Shown in pieces: positions 1-6,803 of a stretch of 7,928 nt of DNA (positions within the stretch are counted from its first letter, which is position 1; each line of letters opens with the position of its first letter). The notes under the pieces are model-generated. The model searched no databases, was not told the DNA's origin, and was given only the letters and a program-made list of their open reading frames with translations. The stretch is from JAITWN01 sp050486285 (GTDB lineage: Bacteria; Pseudomonadota; Gammaproteobacteria; SZUA-140), in contig JBJHCZ010000031.1 in the NCBI GenBank assembly GCA_050486285.1, positions 1 through 7,928 of the forward strand, written 5' to 3'. The position numbers and the translations under genes were made by a program.

Positions 1-2
1 AC

Positions 3-116
3 TCACAGGCCGCTCTGGACCGAGTAGCGTTACGGCTGAATACGCGCCCAAGAAAGACGTTGGCCTTCAGTACGCCGGCGGATAAACTTCAGTCGAGTGT
101 TGCAATGACCAGTTGA
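3..116 (+). CDS. IS30-family transposase, C-terminal end (partial, runs off the left edge)
   Basis: Reading the plus strand from base 3 gives an open frame of 37 codons ending in TGA at 114-116. It contains LNTRPRKTLAFSTPADKL, the conserved C-terminal block of IS30-family DDE transposases (pattern LN-x-RPRK-x-L-x-F-x-TPA), preceded by an ALDRVALR helix. This block follows the last catalytic Glu, so the catalytic DDE residues should lie left of the window. The frame enters from base 1 with no stop, so I see only the tail of a gene that may or may not be intact. It points right, toward the converging lexA gene. Recognition is by motif memory; a homology search would settle it. Confidence 0.8.
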   Translation, partial: SQAALDRVALRLNTRPRKTLAFSTPADKLQSSVAMTS

Positions 117-122
117 GGCCAA
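95..122 (+). mobile_element. Probable right end of an IS30-like element
   Basis: In IS30-family elements the right terminal inverted repeat commonly overlaps or closely follows the transposase stop codon. Here the last codons and stop (GTTGCAATGACCAGTTGA, 99-116) fall in such a place, and the sequence changes character at about 122 into a G/C-rich palindrome. The matching left inverted repeat would be outside the window, so the exact boundary and any target duplication cannot be verified. This is inference from family habit plus position. Confidence 0.4.
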
Positions 123-123
123 G

Positions 124-221
124 CCCCCCTTCTTTAGAAGGGGGGCAGGGGGGATGCGAGCCCCGACGAGCCAGACTCGCTGCGCTCGCATCCCCCTAAC
201 CCCCTTCGCAAGCGACGGGGG
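124..221. repeat. G/C-rich compound palindrome between the IS30 end and lexA
   Basis: Three stem-forming units are packed together. (1) CCCCCCTTCT (124-133) and AGAAGGGGGG (136-145) form a 10-bp perfect stem with a TT centre. (2) GGGGGATGCGAG (149-160) and CTCGCATCCCCC (185-196) form a 12-bp perfect stem with a 24-nt loop. (3) CCCCC (200-204) and GGGGG (217-221) enclose TCG/CGA. No gene is visible. It lies between two convergent genes, where it could halt transcription from either side, but no T-tract follows any stem, so it is not a canonical intrinsic terminator. It resembles the dispersed C-run/G-run intergenic repeats of several high-GC proteobacteria, which is a comparison from memory. 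Confidence 0.65.
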
Positions 222-223
222 AA

Positions 224-820
224 TCAATAGGTCCGCAGTTGTCCGACGACGATGCCCTGGATCGAGACGCGGTCGGCGCTGTAGATCATCGGCGCGATCG
301 CCGCGTTCGCGGCGACCAGCATGACGTTGCCGTCCTTGCGCCGCTTCAGGCGCTTGAGCGTCGCCTCCTGGCCGTCGATCAGCGCGACGACGATGTCGCC
401 GTCCCTCGCCTCGGCGTTGCCGCGGATGATCACGGTGTCACCGTCGAGGATGCCGGCCTCGATCATCGAGTCGCCGCGCACCTGCAAGGCAAAGCGGTCG
501 GGCCCGAGCAGGAAGGCCGCGAGATCGAGGCTGTCCTGGCCCGGGATCGCCTCGATCGGCTGGCCGGCGGCGATGCGGCCGAGCAGCGGCAACGTGTATG
601 CCGAACTGGCGACCTCTTCAGCGAGGCGGATGCCGCGCTTCCTGCCCGGCAGCAGCGTGATCGCGCCGGCCTCGGCGAGGGCCTGGACATGGCGATGGAC
701 GACGCCGCGCGAGCGTATGCCGATGCCGAGCGCGATCTCGGCGAGACTCGGCGCATGCCCGTGGGTCAGGCAGTGGCGACGGATGAAATCGAGGGTGCGC
801 TGCTGGGCGCGGGTGAGCAT
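224..820 (-). CDS. lexA: LexA repressor (SOS regulator, self-cleaving S24 family)
   Basis: Represses SOS genes and is inactivated by RecA*-stimulated self-cleavage. The 198-aa product is close to the 202 aa of E. coli LexA. The N-terminal winged-helix domain covers about residues 1-66, ending in the GIRL motif (63-66). The cleavage bond is Ala85-Gly86 within GRIAAG, the nucleophile is Ser118 in GDSM, and the general base is Lys156 in ATLKRLK, so all parts needed for autoproteolysis are present. The recognition helix reads SRGVVHRHVQAL (37-48), unlike the SPNAAEEHLKAL of E. coli, which fits a different operator. Start ATG at 818-820 sits 22-25 nt below the predicted transcription start; the Shine-Dalgarno is weak (GGGAAC). 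lexA appears to be a single-gene unit with its own promoter, downstream of and codirectional with glrR. Confidence 0.95.
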   Translation of the reverse strand: MLTRAQQRTLDFIRRHCLTHGHAPSLAEIALGIGIRSRGVVHRHVQALAEAGAITLLPGRKRGIRLAEEVASSAYTLPLLGRIAAGQPIEAIPGQDSLDLAAFLLGPDRFALQVRGDSMIEAGILDGDTVIIRGNAEARDGDIVVALIDGQEATLKRLKRRKDGNVMLVAANAAIAPMIYSADRVSIQGIVVGQLRTY

Positions 821-825
821 CGGGC

Positions 826-873
826 GTTCCCGTAATGTTCCCTGAGCGGGATCATAGGCGACATTCGGGGAAC
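826..873. promoter_or_regulatory. Putative LexA operators (two inverted 17-bp boxes)
   Basis: Box 1 is GTTCCCGTAATGTTCCC on the plus strand (826-842), covering the predicted start site and leader. Box 2 is GTTCCCCGAATGTCGCC on the minus strand (873-857) and coincides with the -35/-10 spacer. The two agree at 13 of 17 positions and point at each other. Box 1 contains GTTC-N7-GTTC, the direct-repeat layout known for alphaproteobacterial LexA; box 2 keeps only the first GTTC intact. The location, blocking both polymerase binding and early transcription, is what autoregulation needs. LexA binding is inferred, not shown. Confidence 0.6.
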
Positions 874-879
874 ATACAA
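851..879 (-). promoter_or_regulatory. lexA sigma-70-type promoter
   Basis: On the minus strand there is a -35 TTGTAT (874-879), a spacer of exactly 17 bp (857-873) and a -10 TATGAT (851-856, five of six consensus bases). Initiation would fall around 843-845, giving a leader of only about 22-25 nt before the lexA ATG. The optimal spacing and good -10 make this the best promoter call in the window. Confidence 0.75.
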
Positions 880-902
880 GGTTGGTGGGGCCGCGGGGCT
901 AC

Positions 903-976
903 GGGGTCAGAGTCGTTTGATCCCGGAATGCACCAGAGCGTTCCGAGCCATCAGCGGATCAAACGACTCTGACCCC
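903..976. repeat. 21-bp perfect inverted repeat with inner hairpin, between glrR and lexA
   Basis: Bases 903-923 are the exact reverse complement of 956-976 (arms begin GGGGTCAGAG and end CTCTGACCCC). The 32-nt centre holds a second stem, CGGAATGC (924-931) with GCGTTCCG (938-945), eight pairs including one G-T, stacked directly on the outer stem. It starts 8 nt after the glrR stop codon and ends 24 bp before the lexA -35. It could slow read-through from the glr operon or protect the 3' end of its mRNA; no T-tract follows, so a standard terminator is not supported. Arms of this GGGGTCAGAGTC type recall dispersed repeats associated with REP-type (Y1/RAYT) transposases, from memory only. Confidence 0.8.
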
Positions 977-984
977 ATCGACCC

Positions 985-2349
985 TCAGACCTTGCTGGCG
1001 CGGAAGGCGACCGGGTCGAGGTGGTAGCGGTGCAGCAGTTTGTAGAGTTCGGTACGGTTGCGCTGGGCGAGGCGGGCGGCCTGGGTGATGTTGCCGCCGG
1101 TCATCTTCAGCAGGCGCGTCAGGTACTCGCGCTCGAAGTTGTTGCGCGCCGAAGACAGCGAGGGCAGGGTGCCGCTCTTGTGACGCAGCGCGCGCTGCAC
1201 GAGGCTGGCCGGGATCACCGGCGTCGTCGACAGTGTCGCCGAGTACTCGACGACATTCTGCAACTGGCGCACGTTGCCGGGCCAGGGCGAGGTCATCAGA
1301 CGTTCCATCGCCTCGGCCGAGAACGAGCGCGCCTCGGTTGCGCCGCTCGCCGCGAGTTCCTTCAGGAAGTGCGCGACCAGCAGCTGGATGTCCTCCGGAC
1401 GATCGCGCAGTGGCGGGATGTCGAGACGCACGACGTTCAGGCGGTAATAGAGGTCCTCGCGGAACTTGCCTGCCTTGACCAGCTCGTCGAGGTCATGATG
1501 GCTCGCCGAGATGATGCGGACGTCGACCGGGATATTCTGCGTCGCGCCGACCGGCCGCACTTCCTTCTCCTCGAGGACGCGCAGCAGCTTGGATTGCAGC
1601 GCCATCGGCATGTCGCCGATCTCATCGAGGAACAGTGTGCCGCCGTCGGCGGACTGGAACAGGCCGGCGTGATCCTTGTGCGCATTGGTGAACGAGCCGC
1701 GGACATGACCGAACAGCTCGGATTCGAGCAGCAACTCGGGGATCGCGCTGCAGTTGACCGCGAGGAACGGCTGCTCGCGGCGCGGGCTGGCCTTGTGGAT
1801 CGCGCGCGCGAGCAGTTCCTTGCCGGTGCCGCTCTCGCCGTGGATCAGCACGCCGGCATTGCTCTCGGCGAAACGGCGCGTCTGTTTCAGCAGCTCTTCC
1901 ATCGCCGCATTGCGGGTGATGATCTCGCTGCGCCAGGCATCGCCCTGCGCGAGCGCGCCGGCGCCGGCCGCGGGAATGCCGCTGAGCCGCAAGGCCTTGT
2001 CGACATGCTCGAGCAGTTCCTTGCTGTCGAAGGGCTTGGTCAGGAAGGTGAACACGCCGCGCTTGGTCGCCTCGACCGCCTCGGGAATGGTGCCGTGCGC
2101 GGTGAGGATGATCACCGGCAGCGTCGAGAAGCGTTCATGGATGATGTCGAACAGGGCCATGCCGTCCATGCCGCCCATGCGCAGGTCGGTGATGACGACC
2201 TGGGGCGCTTCATGATTGAGACGCGCGAGCGCGCCCTCGGCGCTGTCGGCGGTGGTGACGTCGAGACCGGCGGAGCCGAGCCGGATCGCGAGCAGCCTGA
2301 GCAGGTCGACGTCGTCGTCGACGACCAGTATTCGTGGGCGTTGTGTCAT
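985..2349 (-). CDS. glrR: GlrR/QseF-type sigma-54-dependent response regulator
   Basis: Transcriptional activator of the GlrK-GlrR two-component system; in E. coli GlrR works with sigma-54 at targets such as glmY. Length 454 aa is normal for the NtrC family. The receiver domain (about 5-122) has acidic residues Asp11-Asp13, phosphoacceptor Asp55 in ITDLRM, Thr83 and Lys105. The AAA+ domain (about 145-385) has Walker A GESGTGKE (171-178), Walker B LFLDEIGD (239-246), FREDLYYRLNV near 297-307 and WPGNVRQL (356-363). The C-terminal Fis-type helix-turn-helix (GNITQAARLAQRNRTELYKL) spans 419-438. The receiver (LTAHGTIPEAV) and C-terminus (NRTELYKLL) match E. coli GlrR rather than NtrC. Odd point: the sigma-54 contact loop reads GSFTNA (218-223) instead of GAFTGA. 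The ATG overlaps the qseG stop by 4 nt (ATGA), so translation is coupled. Confidence 0.93.
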   Translation of the reverse strand: MTQRPRILVVDDDVDLLRLLAIRLGSAGLDVTTADSAEGALARLNHEAPQVVITDLRMGGMDGMALFDIIHERFSTLPVIILTAHGTIPEAVEATKRGVFTFLTKPFDSKELLEHVDKALRLSGIPAAGAGALAQGDAWRSEIITRNAAMEELLKQTRRFAESNAGVLIHGESGTGKELLARAIHKASPRREQPFLAVNCSAIPELLLESELFGHVRGSFTNAHKDHAGLFQSADGGTLFLDEIGDMPMALQSKLLRVLEEKEVRPVGATQNIPVDVRIISASHHDLDELVKAGKFREDLYYRLNVVRLDIPPLRDRPEDIQLLVAHFLKELAASGATEARSFSAEAMERLMTSPWPGNVRQLQNVVEYSATLSTTPVIPASLVQRALRHKSGTLPSLSSARNNFEREYLTRLLKMTGGNITQAARLAQRNRTELYKLLHRYHLDPVAFRASKV

Positions 2350-2957
2350 GGCAGGGTCCTGATGATGTCGGTGCTTTCCCGCTCGCGGAGCTGCTGCTCG
2401 ATCGCCTTCAGCTCGTTGAGCTTGCGTTGCAATTCCTCGTTCTGTGACGTCAATTGTGCCATCAATCGTTCCCTGTCATCCAGCATGTGCAGCACGATCG
2501 CGGCGAGCGCGGACAATTCGTTGCCGTCCCCCGGCTCCATGCGCGGCAGCCGCTCGCGCAGCGCATCGCGCAGCGGCTTGTATTCGCCGGGCTGCGCCTG
2601 CTGGGTGAGCGCTGCGTAGAGCCCCAGGCGCACGAGATGGATGTCGGTCGGAGAATTCGCGTAACGCCTTTCGACCTCTGCATATTCCCGCACTTGCACC
2701 TCAGGCGCCAGTTCGAGCCAGATGCTCGCTTGCCGCAGCAGCCTGACGTGAATGTCGGGTATCGACGACAGGATTTCGATATCGGCGTCACCGGCATCCG
2801 CAGCACCGGCGCGCGGCGGGTCCTCCGTCGTTTCAATGCGGGCATCGTCGGCCGGGGTCTCCGGCGGCGGCCACCAATGGACATCGATCGCGCTGCATGC
2901 GCCAAGCGCGAGGGCGAGGAGGACGGCGATCGCGATGTCAGTCGTGCGATGCATCAT
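2346..2957 (-). CDS. qseG: QseG/YfhG-like outer-membrane lipoprotein of the glr operon
   Basis: About 203 aa (E. coli QseG is somewhat longer). An N-terminal signal peptide with hydrophobic core AIAVLLALALGAC ends in a lipobox LGAC; Cys21 would be lipidated, and Ser at +2 rather than Asp predicts outer-membrane sorting. A Pro/Glu/Asp-rich linker follows, then a helical body, and a C-terminal heptad-like segment (QNEELQRKLNELKAIEQQL) likely to be a coiled coil. It lies between the kinase and regulator genes exactly where qseG lies in enterobacteria, which is the main reason for the name. In enteric bacteria QseG interacts with the GlrK/QseE kinase at the envelope. Start choice is uncertain: in-frame ATGs at 2966, 2957 and 2954 all lie inside the end of glrK with no clear Shine-Dalgarno, implying translational coupling. 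The frame remains open further upstream, but that part is antisense-like shadow of glrK. Confidence 0.8.
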   Translation of the reverse strand: MMHRTTDIAIAVLLALALGACSAIDVHWWPPPETPADDARIETTEDPPRAGAADAGDADIEILSSIPDIHVRLLRQASIWLELAPEVQVREYAEVERRYANSPTDIHLVRLGLYAALTQQAQPGEYKPLRDALRERLPRMEPGDGNELSALAAIVLHMLDDRERLMAQLTSQNEELQRKLNELKAIEQQLRERESTDIIRTLP

Positions 2958-4389
2958 CGTTGGCATAGCGGCAGGGCAGCGTGAGACGGAAGCGGGCGCC
3001 GCGCGGGCTGTCGACGATCTCGATGCGTCCGCGATGGAGGCCGACGAACTCCCTGGAGATCGACAGGCCGAGACCGCTGCCCTTGATCGGTCCGGAGGAT
3101 TGCGCTCGTCCCTGATAGAAGGCATCGAAGACCCTGTCACGCTCGTCCGGCTCGATCCCCGGACCCTGGTCCCGAACTTCCAGCACGGCGTCGTCACCAT
3201 TCTGATGCAGCGAGATATCGACGATGCCCCTGGCCGGAGAATACTTTACGGCATTGGAGATCAGGTTGTCCACGATGCTGGTGAGCTTCTCGCGATCCGC
3301 ATCGATGACGACCGGCGCGAGTTCGAGCCGCAATTCGATGGATTTGGCCTTCGCGGTCAGCTTGTAGCCGGCGGCGATCGTGCGGATCAGCTGATCGTAC
3401 GCGATCGGCTCGGCATCGATGCGCAGGGTGGTGCGATCGAGGGTGCTGAAGTTCAGCAGGTCCTCGATCAGTTTCTGCAGGCGCAGGCTGTTCTGCTTGA
3501 GCATATGCGCGATCTCGCGCTGCTCGGCGTTCAGTGTGCCGACCAGCTGCTCGTTGAGCAGGTCGCTGCCCTCGCGAATCGTCGTCAGCGGCGTCTTGAG
3601 TTCGTGCGACATGTGGCGCAGGAACAGCAGCTTCTGGTTCTCGAGCATGTGGATCCGGCGCCGCATCCACTCGAGGCGGCTGCCGAGTTCGCGCAGGTCG
3701 TTGGGACCGCCGACGGTGATCTCCTCATCGAAGCGGCCGTCGCCGAGCCGGCGGATCGCCTGGTGGAGCTGGCGCATCGGCCTGATGACGCCGACCACGA
3801 ACAGCGCGGTCAGCACGAGCACGACCGGTATCAGGCCCATCGTCTGCCAGAACAGCAGCCGCTGCGCGCGCGCGGCGAGACGCTGCATCTCGTCGACGCT
3901 TTCGCTGATCAGCTGGCTGCTCTCGCCGAGGATCGCGCGTGCGGAGGCGTTGATCGACGGGAAGGATTCGATCGCCGCCGAGACCGCGACCGGTGAGGGC
4001 TCATCCTCGCTCAGGCGGTCATGGATCAGGCGCTCGCGAATGGCGAGGTTCTCGAGCGCCTCTTTCTGCGCGGGGTCGCGCGTCAGTCCCATCAGTTCGA
4101 CGGCGATGGCCTGGAACTGCCGGTGGCGGTCGCGATAGGCATCGAGCAGGGCCGGATCGTTCAGCACCTGGAACTGGCGGGCGCTGCGTTCCATCGAGAT
4201 GACATGCTCGACGAGGATGCGGCTCGACTGCGTCGCGGTGACCGCCTCGAACACGCTGCGCTGGCCGTGGCGGGTCAACTGGTCGACGTAGACCGCGGCG
4301 GTCACCAGCGCTACGATCAGCGGCACGGTGACGACGACGAAGCTGATCAGGATCAGCTGCAGGATCGATCTGGTACGGAAGAAGTTCAC
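2938..4389 (-). CDS. glrK: GlrK/QseE-type membrane sensor histidine kinase
   Basis: Autophosphorylates and passes phosphate to GlrR. The 483-aa protein has a first membrane segment at about residues 9-33, a periplasmic sensor region of about 150 residues rich in predicted helix, a second membrane segment at about 184-203, and a HAMP linker (about 203-255). The phosphoacceptor His262 lies in RHMSHELKTPL. The catalytic domain has the N box DNLISNAVKYSP (374-385), G1 DQGPGI (407-412) and G2 GSGLGLSI (437-444); nothing essential is missing. The start is GTG at 4387-4389; an in-frame TGA three codons upstream rules out any longer form, and the Shine-Dalgarno is poor. It is first in the glrK-qseG-glrR set and its 3' end overlaps qseG by about 20 nt. 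No convincing promoter was found in the 40 bp upstream, so transcription may also come from the RRM/csp side. Confidence 0.93.
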   Translation of the reverse strand: MNFFRTRSILQLILISFVVVTVPLIVALVTAAVYVDQLTRHGQRSVFEAVTATQSSRILVEHVISMERSARQFQVLNDPALLDAYRDRHRQFQAIAVELMGLTRDPAQKEALENLAIRERLIHDRLSEDEPSPVAVSAAIESFPSINASARAILGESSQLISESVDEMQRLAARAQRLLFWQTMGLIPVVLVLTALFVVGVIRPMRQLHQAIRRLGDGRFDEEITVGGPNDLRELGSRLEWMRRRIHMLENQKLLFLRHMSHELKTPLTTIREGSDLLNEQLVGTLNAEQREIAHMLKQNSLRLQKLIEDLLNFSTLDRTTLRIDAEPIAYDQLIRTIAAGYKLTAKAKSIELRLELAPVVIDADREKLTSIVDNLISNAVKYSPARGIVDISLHQNGDDAVLEVRDQGPGIEPDERDRVFDAFYQGRAQSSGPIKGSGLGLSISREFVGLHRGRIEIVDSPRGARFRLTLPCRYANDDASHD

Positions 4390-4403
4390 GCCAGATCAGG
4401 TTG

Positions 4404-4427
4404 AAAAAAAGGGGACGCTACCCTTTT
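4404..4427 (-). terminator. Short hairpin with T-run after the RRM gene
   Basis: Read on the minus strand, AAAAGGG (4427-4421), a 7-nt loop, then CCCTTTT (4413-4407) followed by three more T (4406-4404) form a 7-bp stem with a U-tail. It begins 2 nt after the RRM stop codon and lies 15 nt before the glrK start. It fits a weak intrinsic terminator or attenuator between the RRM gene and glrK, though only three stem pairs are G-C. The same sequence could be a copy of a dispersed short palindrome. Confidence 0.45.
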
Positions 4428-4429
4428 CC

Positions 4430-4699
4430 CTAGCGCCGCCGGCCGCCGCCGCGACGGCGGTCGCCTTCGTCGAAGCGCACGCGCAGGAACTTGCCGCCGT
4501 AGGCCTTGCCGTCGAGCGCGGCGACCGCGGCGCGCGCCTCATGGCCTTCCATCTCGACGAAGCCGAAGCCGCGGCACTGGCGGCTGAACACATCGGTGGC
4601 GAGTTGCACCGAGCGCACGGTGCCGAATTCCGAGAACAGTCTGCCGACGGCTTCTTCCGAGGCGTCGCCGGGCAGGTTGCTGACAAACATTTTCTTCAA
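4430..4699 (-). CDS. Small RRM-domain RNA-binding protein
   Basis: An 89-aa single RNA-recognition-motif protein, typical of small bacterial/cyanobacterial Rbp proteins thought to bind RNA. RNP2 is MFVSNL at the N-terminus, and RNP1 is RGFGFVEM, with Met where an aromatic is usual at its last position. The aromatic pair GFGF that stacks on RNA bases is intact. The C-terminus ends in a short basic Gly/Arg tail (RRRGGGRRR). I place the start at TTG 4697-4699 because GGAG (4709-4712) lies 9 nt upstream and it yields the usual MKK-FV-NL opening; the alternative ATG at 4688-4690 gives 86 aa but has no well-placed Shine-Dalgarno. The gene follows csp by 112 nt on the same strand and may share its transcript, which would put two RNA-binding proteins under one cold-shock-type leader. 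Confidence 0.88.
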   Translation of the reverse strand: MKKMFVSNLPGDASEEAVGRLFSEFGTVRSVQLATDVFSRQCRGFGFVEMEGHEARAAVAALDGKAYGGKFLRVRFDEGDRRRGGGRRR

Positions 4700-4762
4700 G
4701 TCGCGGGTCTCCGGGACAGGTGGGTGGATGGGGCTTGCCGCCCCGGCCGGGGGTGGAGCACG

Positions 4763-4791
4763 GCGTCCCGCGGCGTGATGCCGCGGGACGC
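4763..4791. repeat. Perfect GC-rich stem-loop between csp and the RRM gene
   Basis: GCGTCCCGCGGC (4763-4774) and GCCGCGGGACGC (4780-4791) form a perfect 12-bp stem around a 5-nt loop, 20 nt after the csp stop on the minus strand. No T-tract follows in that direction, so it is more likely a 3'-end stabiliser or partial attenuator than a full intrinsic terminator. Two smaller palindromes follow toward the RRM gene: CCCCGGCCGGGG (4741-4752) and GGGGC/GCCCC (4730-4744). A 9-bp tandem duplication (GCTGAAGGG twice, 4792-4809) lies between the stem and the csp stop. Confidence 0.65.
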
Positions 4792-4811
4792 GCTGAAGGG
4801 GCTGAAGGGGA

Positions 4812-5018
4812 TCAGGACTGGACCATGACCTGGGTCGCTTGCGGACCTTTCGCGCCGACCTCGACCTCGTAGGACACGCTCTGGCCTTCCTGAAGGGTCT
4901 TGAAACCGCCGCCCTGGATCGCGGAGTAGTGGACGAAGACGTCCGCGCCGCCGTTCGAGGGGGTGATGAAGCCGTAACCCTTGGATTCATTGAACCACTT
5001 GACAGTACCTGTTGCCAT
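4812..5018 (-). CDS. CspA-family cold-shock protein
   Basis: A 68-aa single cold-shock domain protein, the standard length for CspA-type RNA chaperones that melt mRNA structure. It has WFNESKGYGFI at 8-18 (RNP1-like KGYGFI) and VFVHYSAI at 27-34 (RNP2-like VFVHY), with the surface aromatic residues that stack on single-stranded nucleic acid present. Start ATG at 5016-5018 is preceded by GAGGTG (5025-5030) with 6-nt spacing; the frame opens three codons earlier at a GTG, which overlaps that Shine-Dalgarno and is not preferred. The long leader and own promoter suggest post-transcriptional temperature control as in other csp genes. Which paralogue this is cannot be told. Confidence 0.95.
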   Translation of the reverse strand: MATGTVKWFNESKGYGFITPSNGGADVFVHYSAIQGGGFKTLQEGQSVSYEVEVGAKGPQATQVMVQS

Positions 5019-5155
5019 GAAGAGCACCTCTGTGTATCTGTGACTATACGATCTTCAATCGCCAATCTGCCGGGGAATCAACAGAAGAGACTGCGCGGGA
5101 ACTTCTGAAAGGGACTGGAGATGAGCAATTGAATCTTCCCTGCCGAGCAAACCCT
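5019..5155 (-). promoter_or_regulatory. Long 5' leader of the csp mRNA
   Basis: If the promoter at 5161-5189 is right, csp carries a leader of about 137 nt, close in size to the long leaders of cold-inducible csp genes that act as RNA thermosensors. The leader is clearly less G/C-rich than the surroundings and has no open frame of note. I see no exact match to the E. coli cold box. A second TATAGT at 5043-5048 lacks a -35 at suitable distance. Confidence 0.4.
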
Positions 5156-5160
5156 TCAAG

Positions 5161-5189
5161 ACTATACGGCCCGCGCCCGGCCAATGCAA
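5161..5189 (-). promoter_or_regulatory. csp promoter (sigma-70 type)
   Basis: The minus strand carries -35 TTGCAT (5184-5189), a 17-bp G/C-rich spacer (5167-5183) and -10 TATAGT (5161-5166, five of six consensus). Transcription would start near 5155. It begins 11 nt after the stop codon of the upstream ATPase gene, so csp is likely transcribed apart from that gene. The spacer itself contains GGCC(7 nt)GGCC, a small dyad. Confidence 0.6.
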
Positions 5190-5199
5190 GACAGCGGGG

Positions 5200-6765
<1,566 letters not shown>

Positions 6766-6803
6766 CACGGGTCTCCGTTCAGACCACGAGGCGGCCGGCA
6801 GGT

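Noticed and set aside
30..227. 65-aa minus-strand frame at the left edge
   Set aside because: It runs antisense through the IS30 transposase tail and the palindromic repeat, ends inside lexA by overlap, has no Shine-Dalgarno, and its composition reflects the G/C-rich repeat.
239..845. Plus-strand frames of 198 and 174 aa opposite lexA
   Set aside because: Antisense shadows of lexA in high-GC DNA; low-complexity Arg/Asp/Ala or Ser/Arg-rich products with no recognisable motif.
1021..2619. 532-aa plus-strand frame opposite glrR
   Set aside because: Antisense to the clearly recognised glrR; Asp/Arg/Gln/Ala-rich and without domains, as expected of a shadow frame.
2958..3200. N-terminal extension of the qseG frame
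   Set aside because: The extra residues come from within the glrK coding region and precede a clear signal peptide and lipobox; a lipoprotein start near 2957 is far more plausible.
5043..5048. Second TATAGT as an additional csp promoter
   Set aside because: No hexamer resembling TTGACA lies 16-18 bp upstream (GGCAGA or GCAGAT there), and no extended -10 is present.
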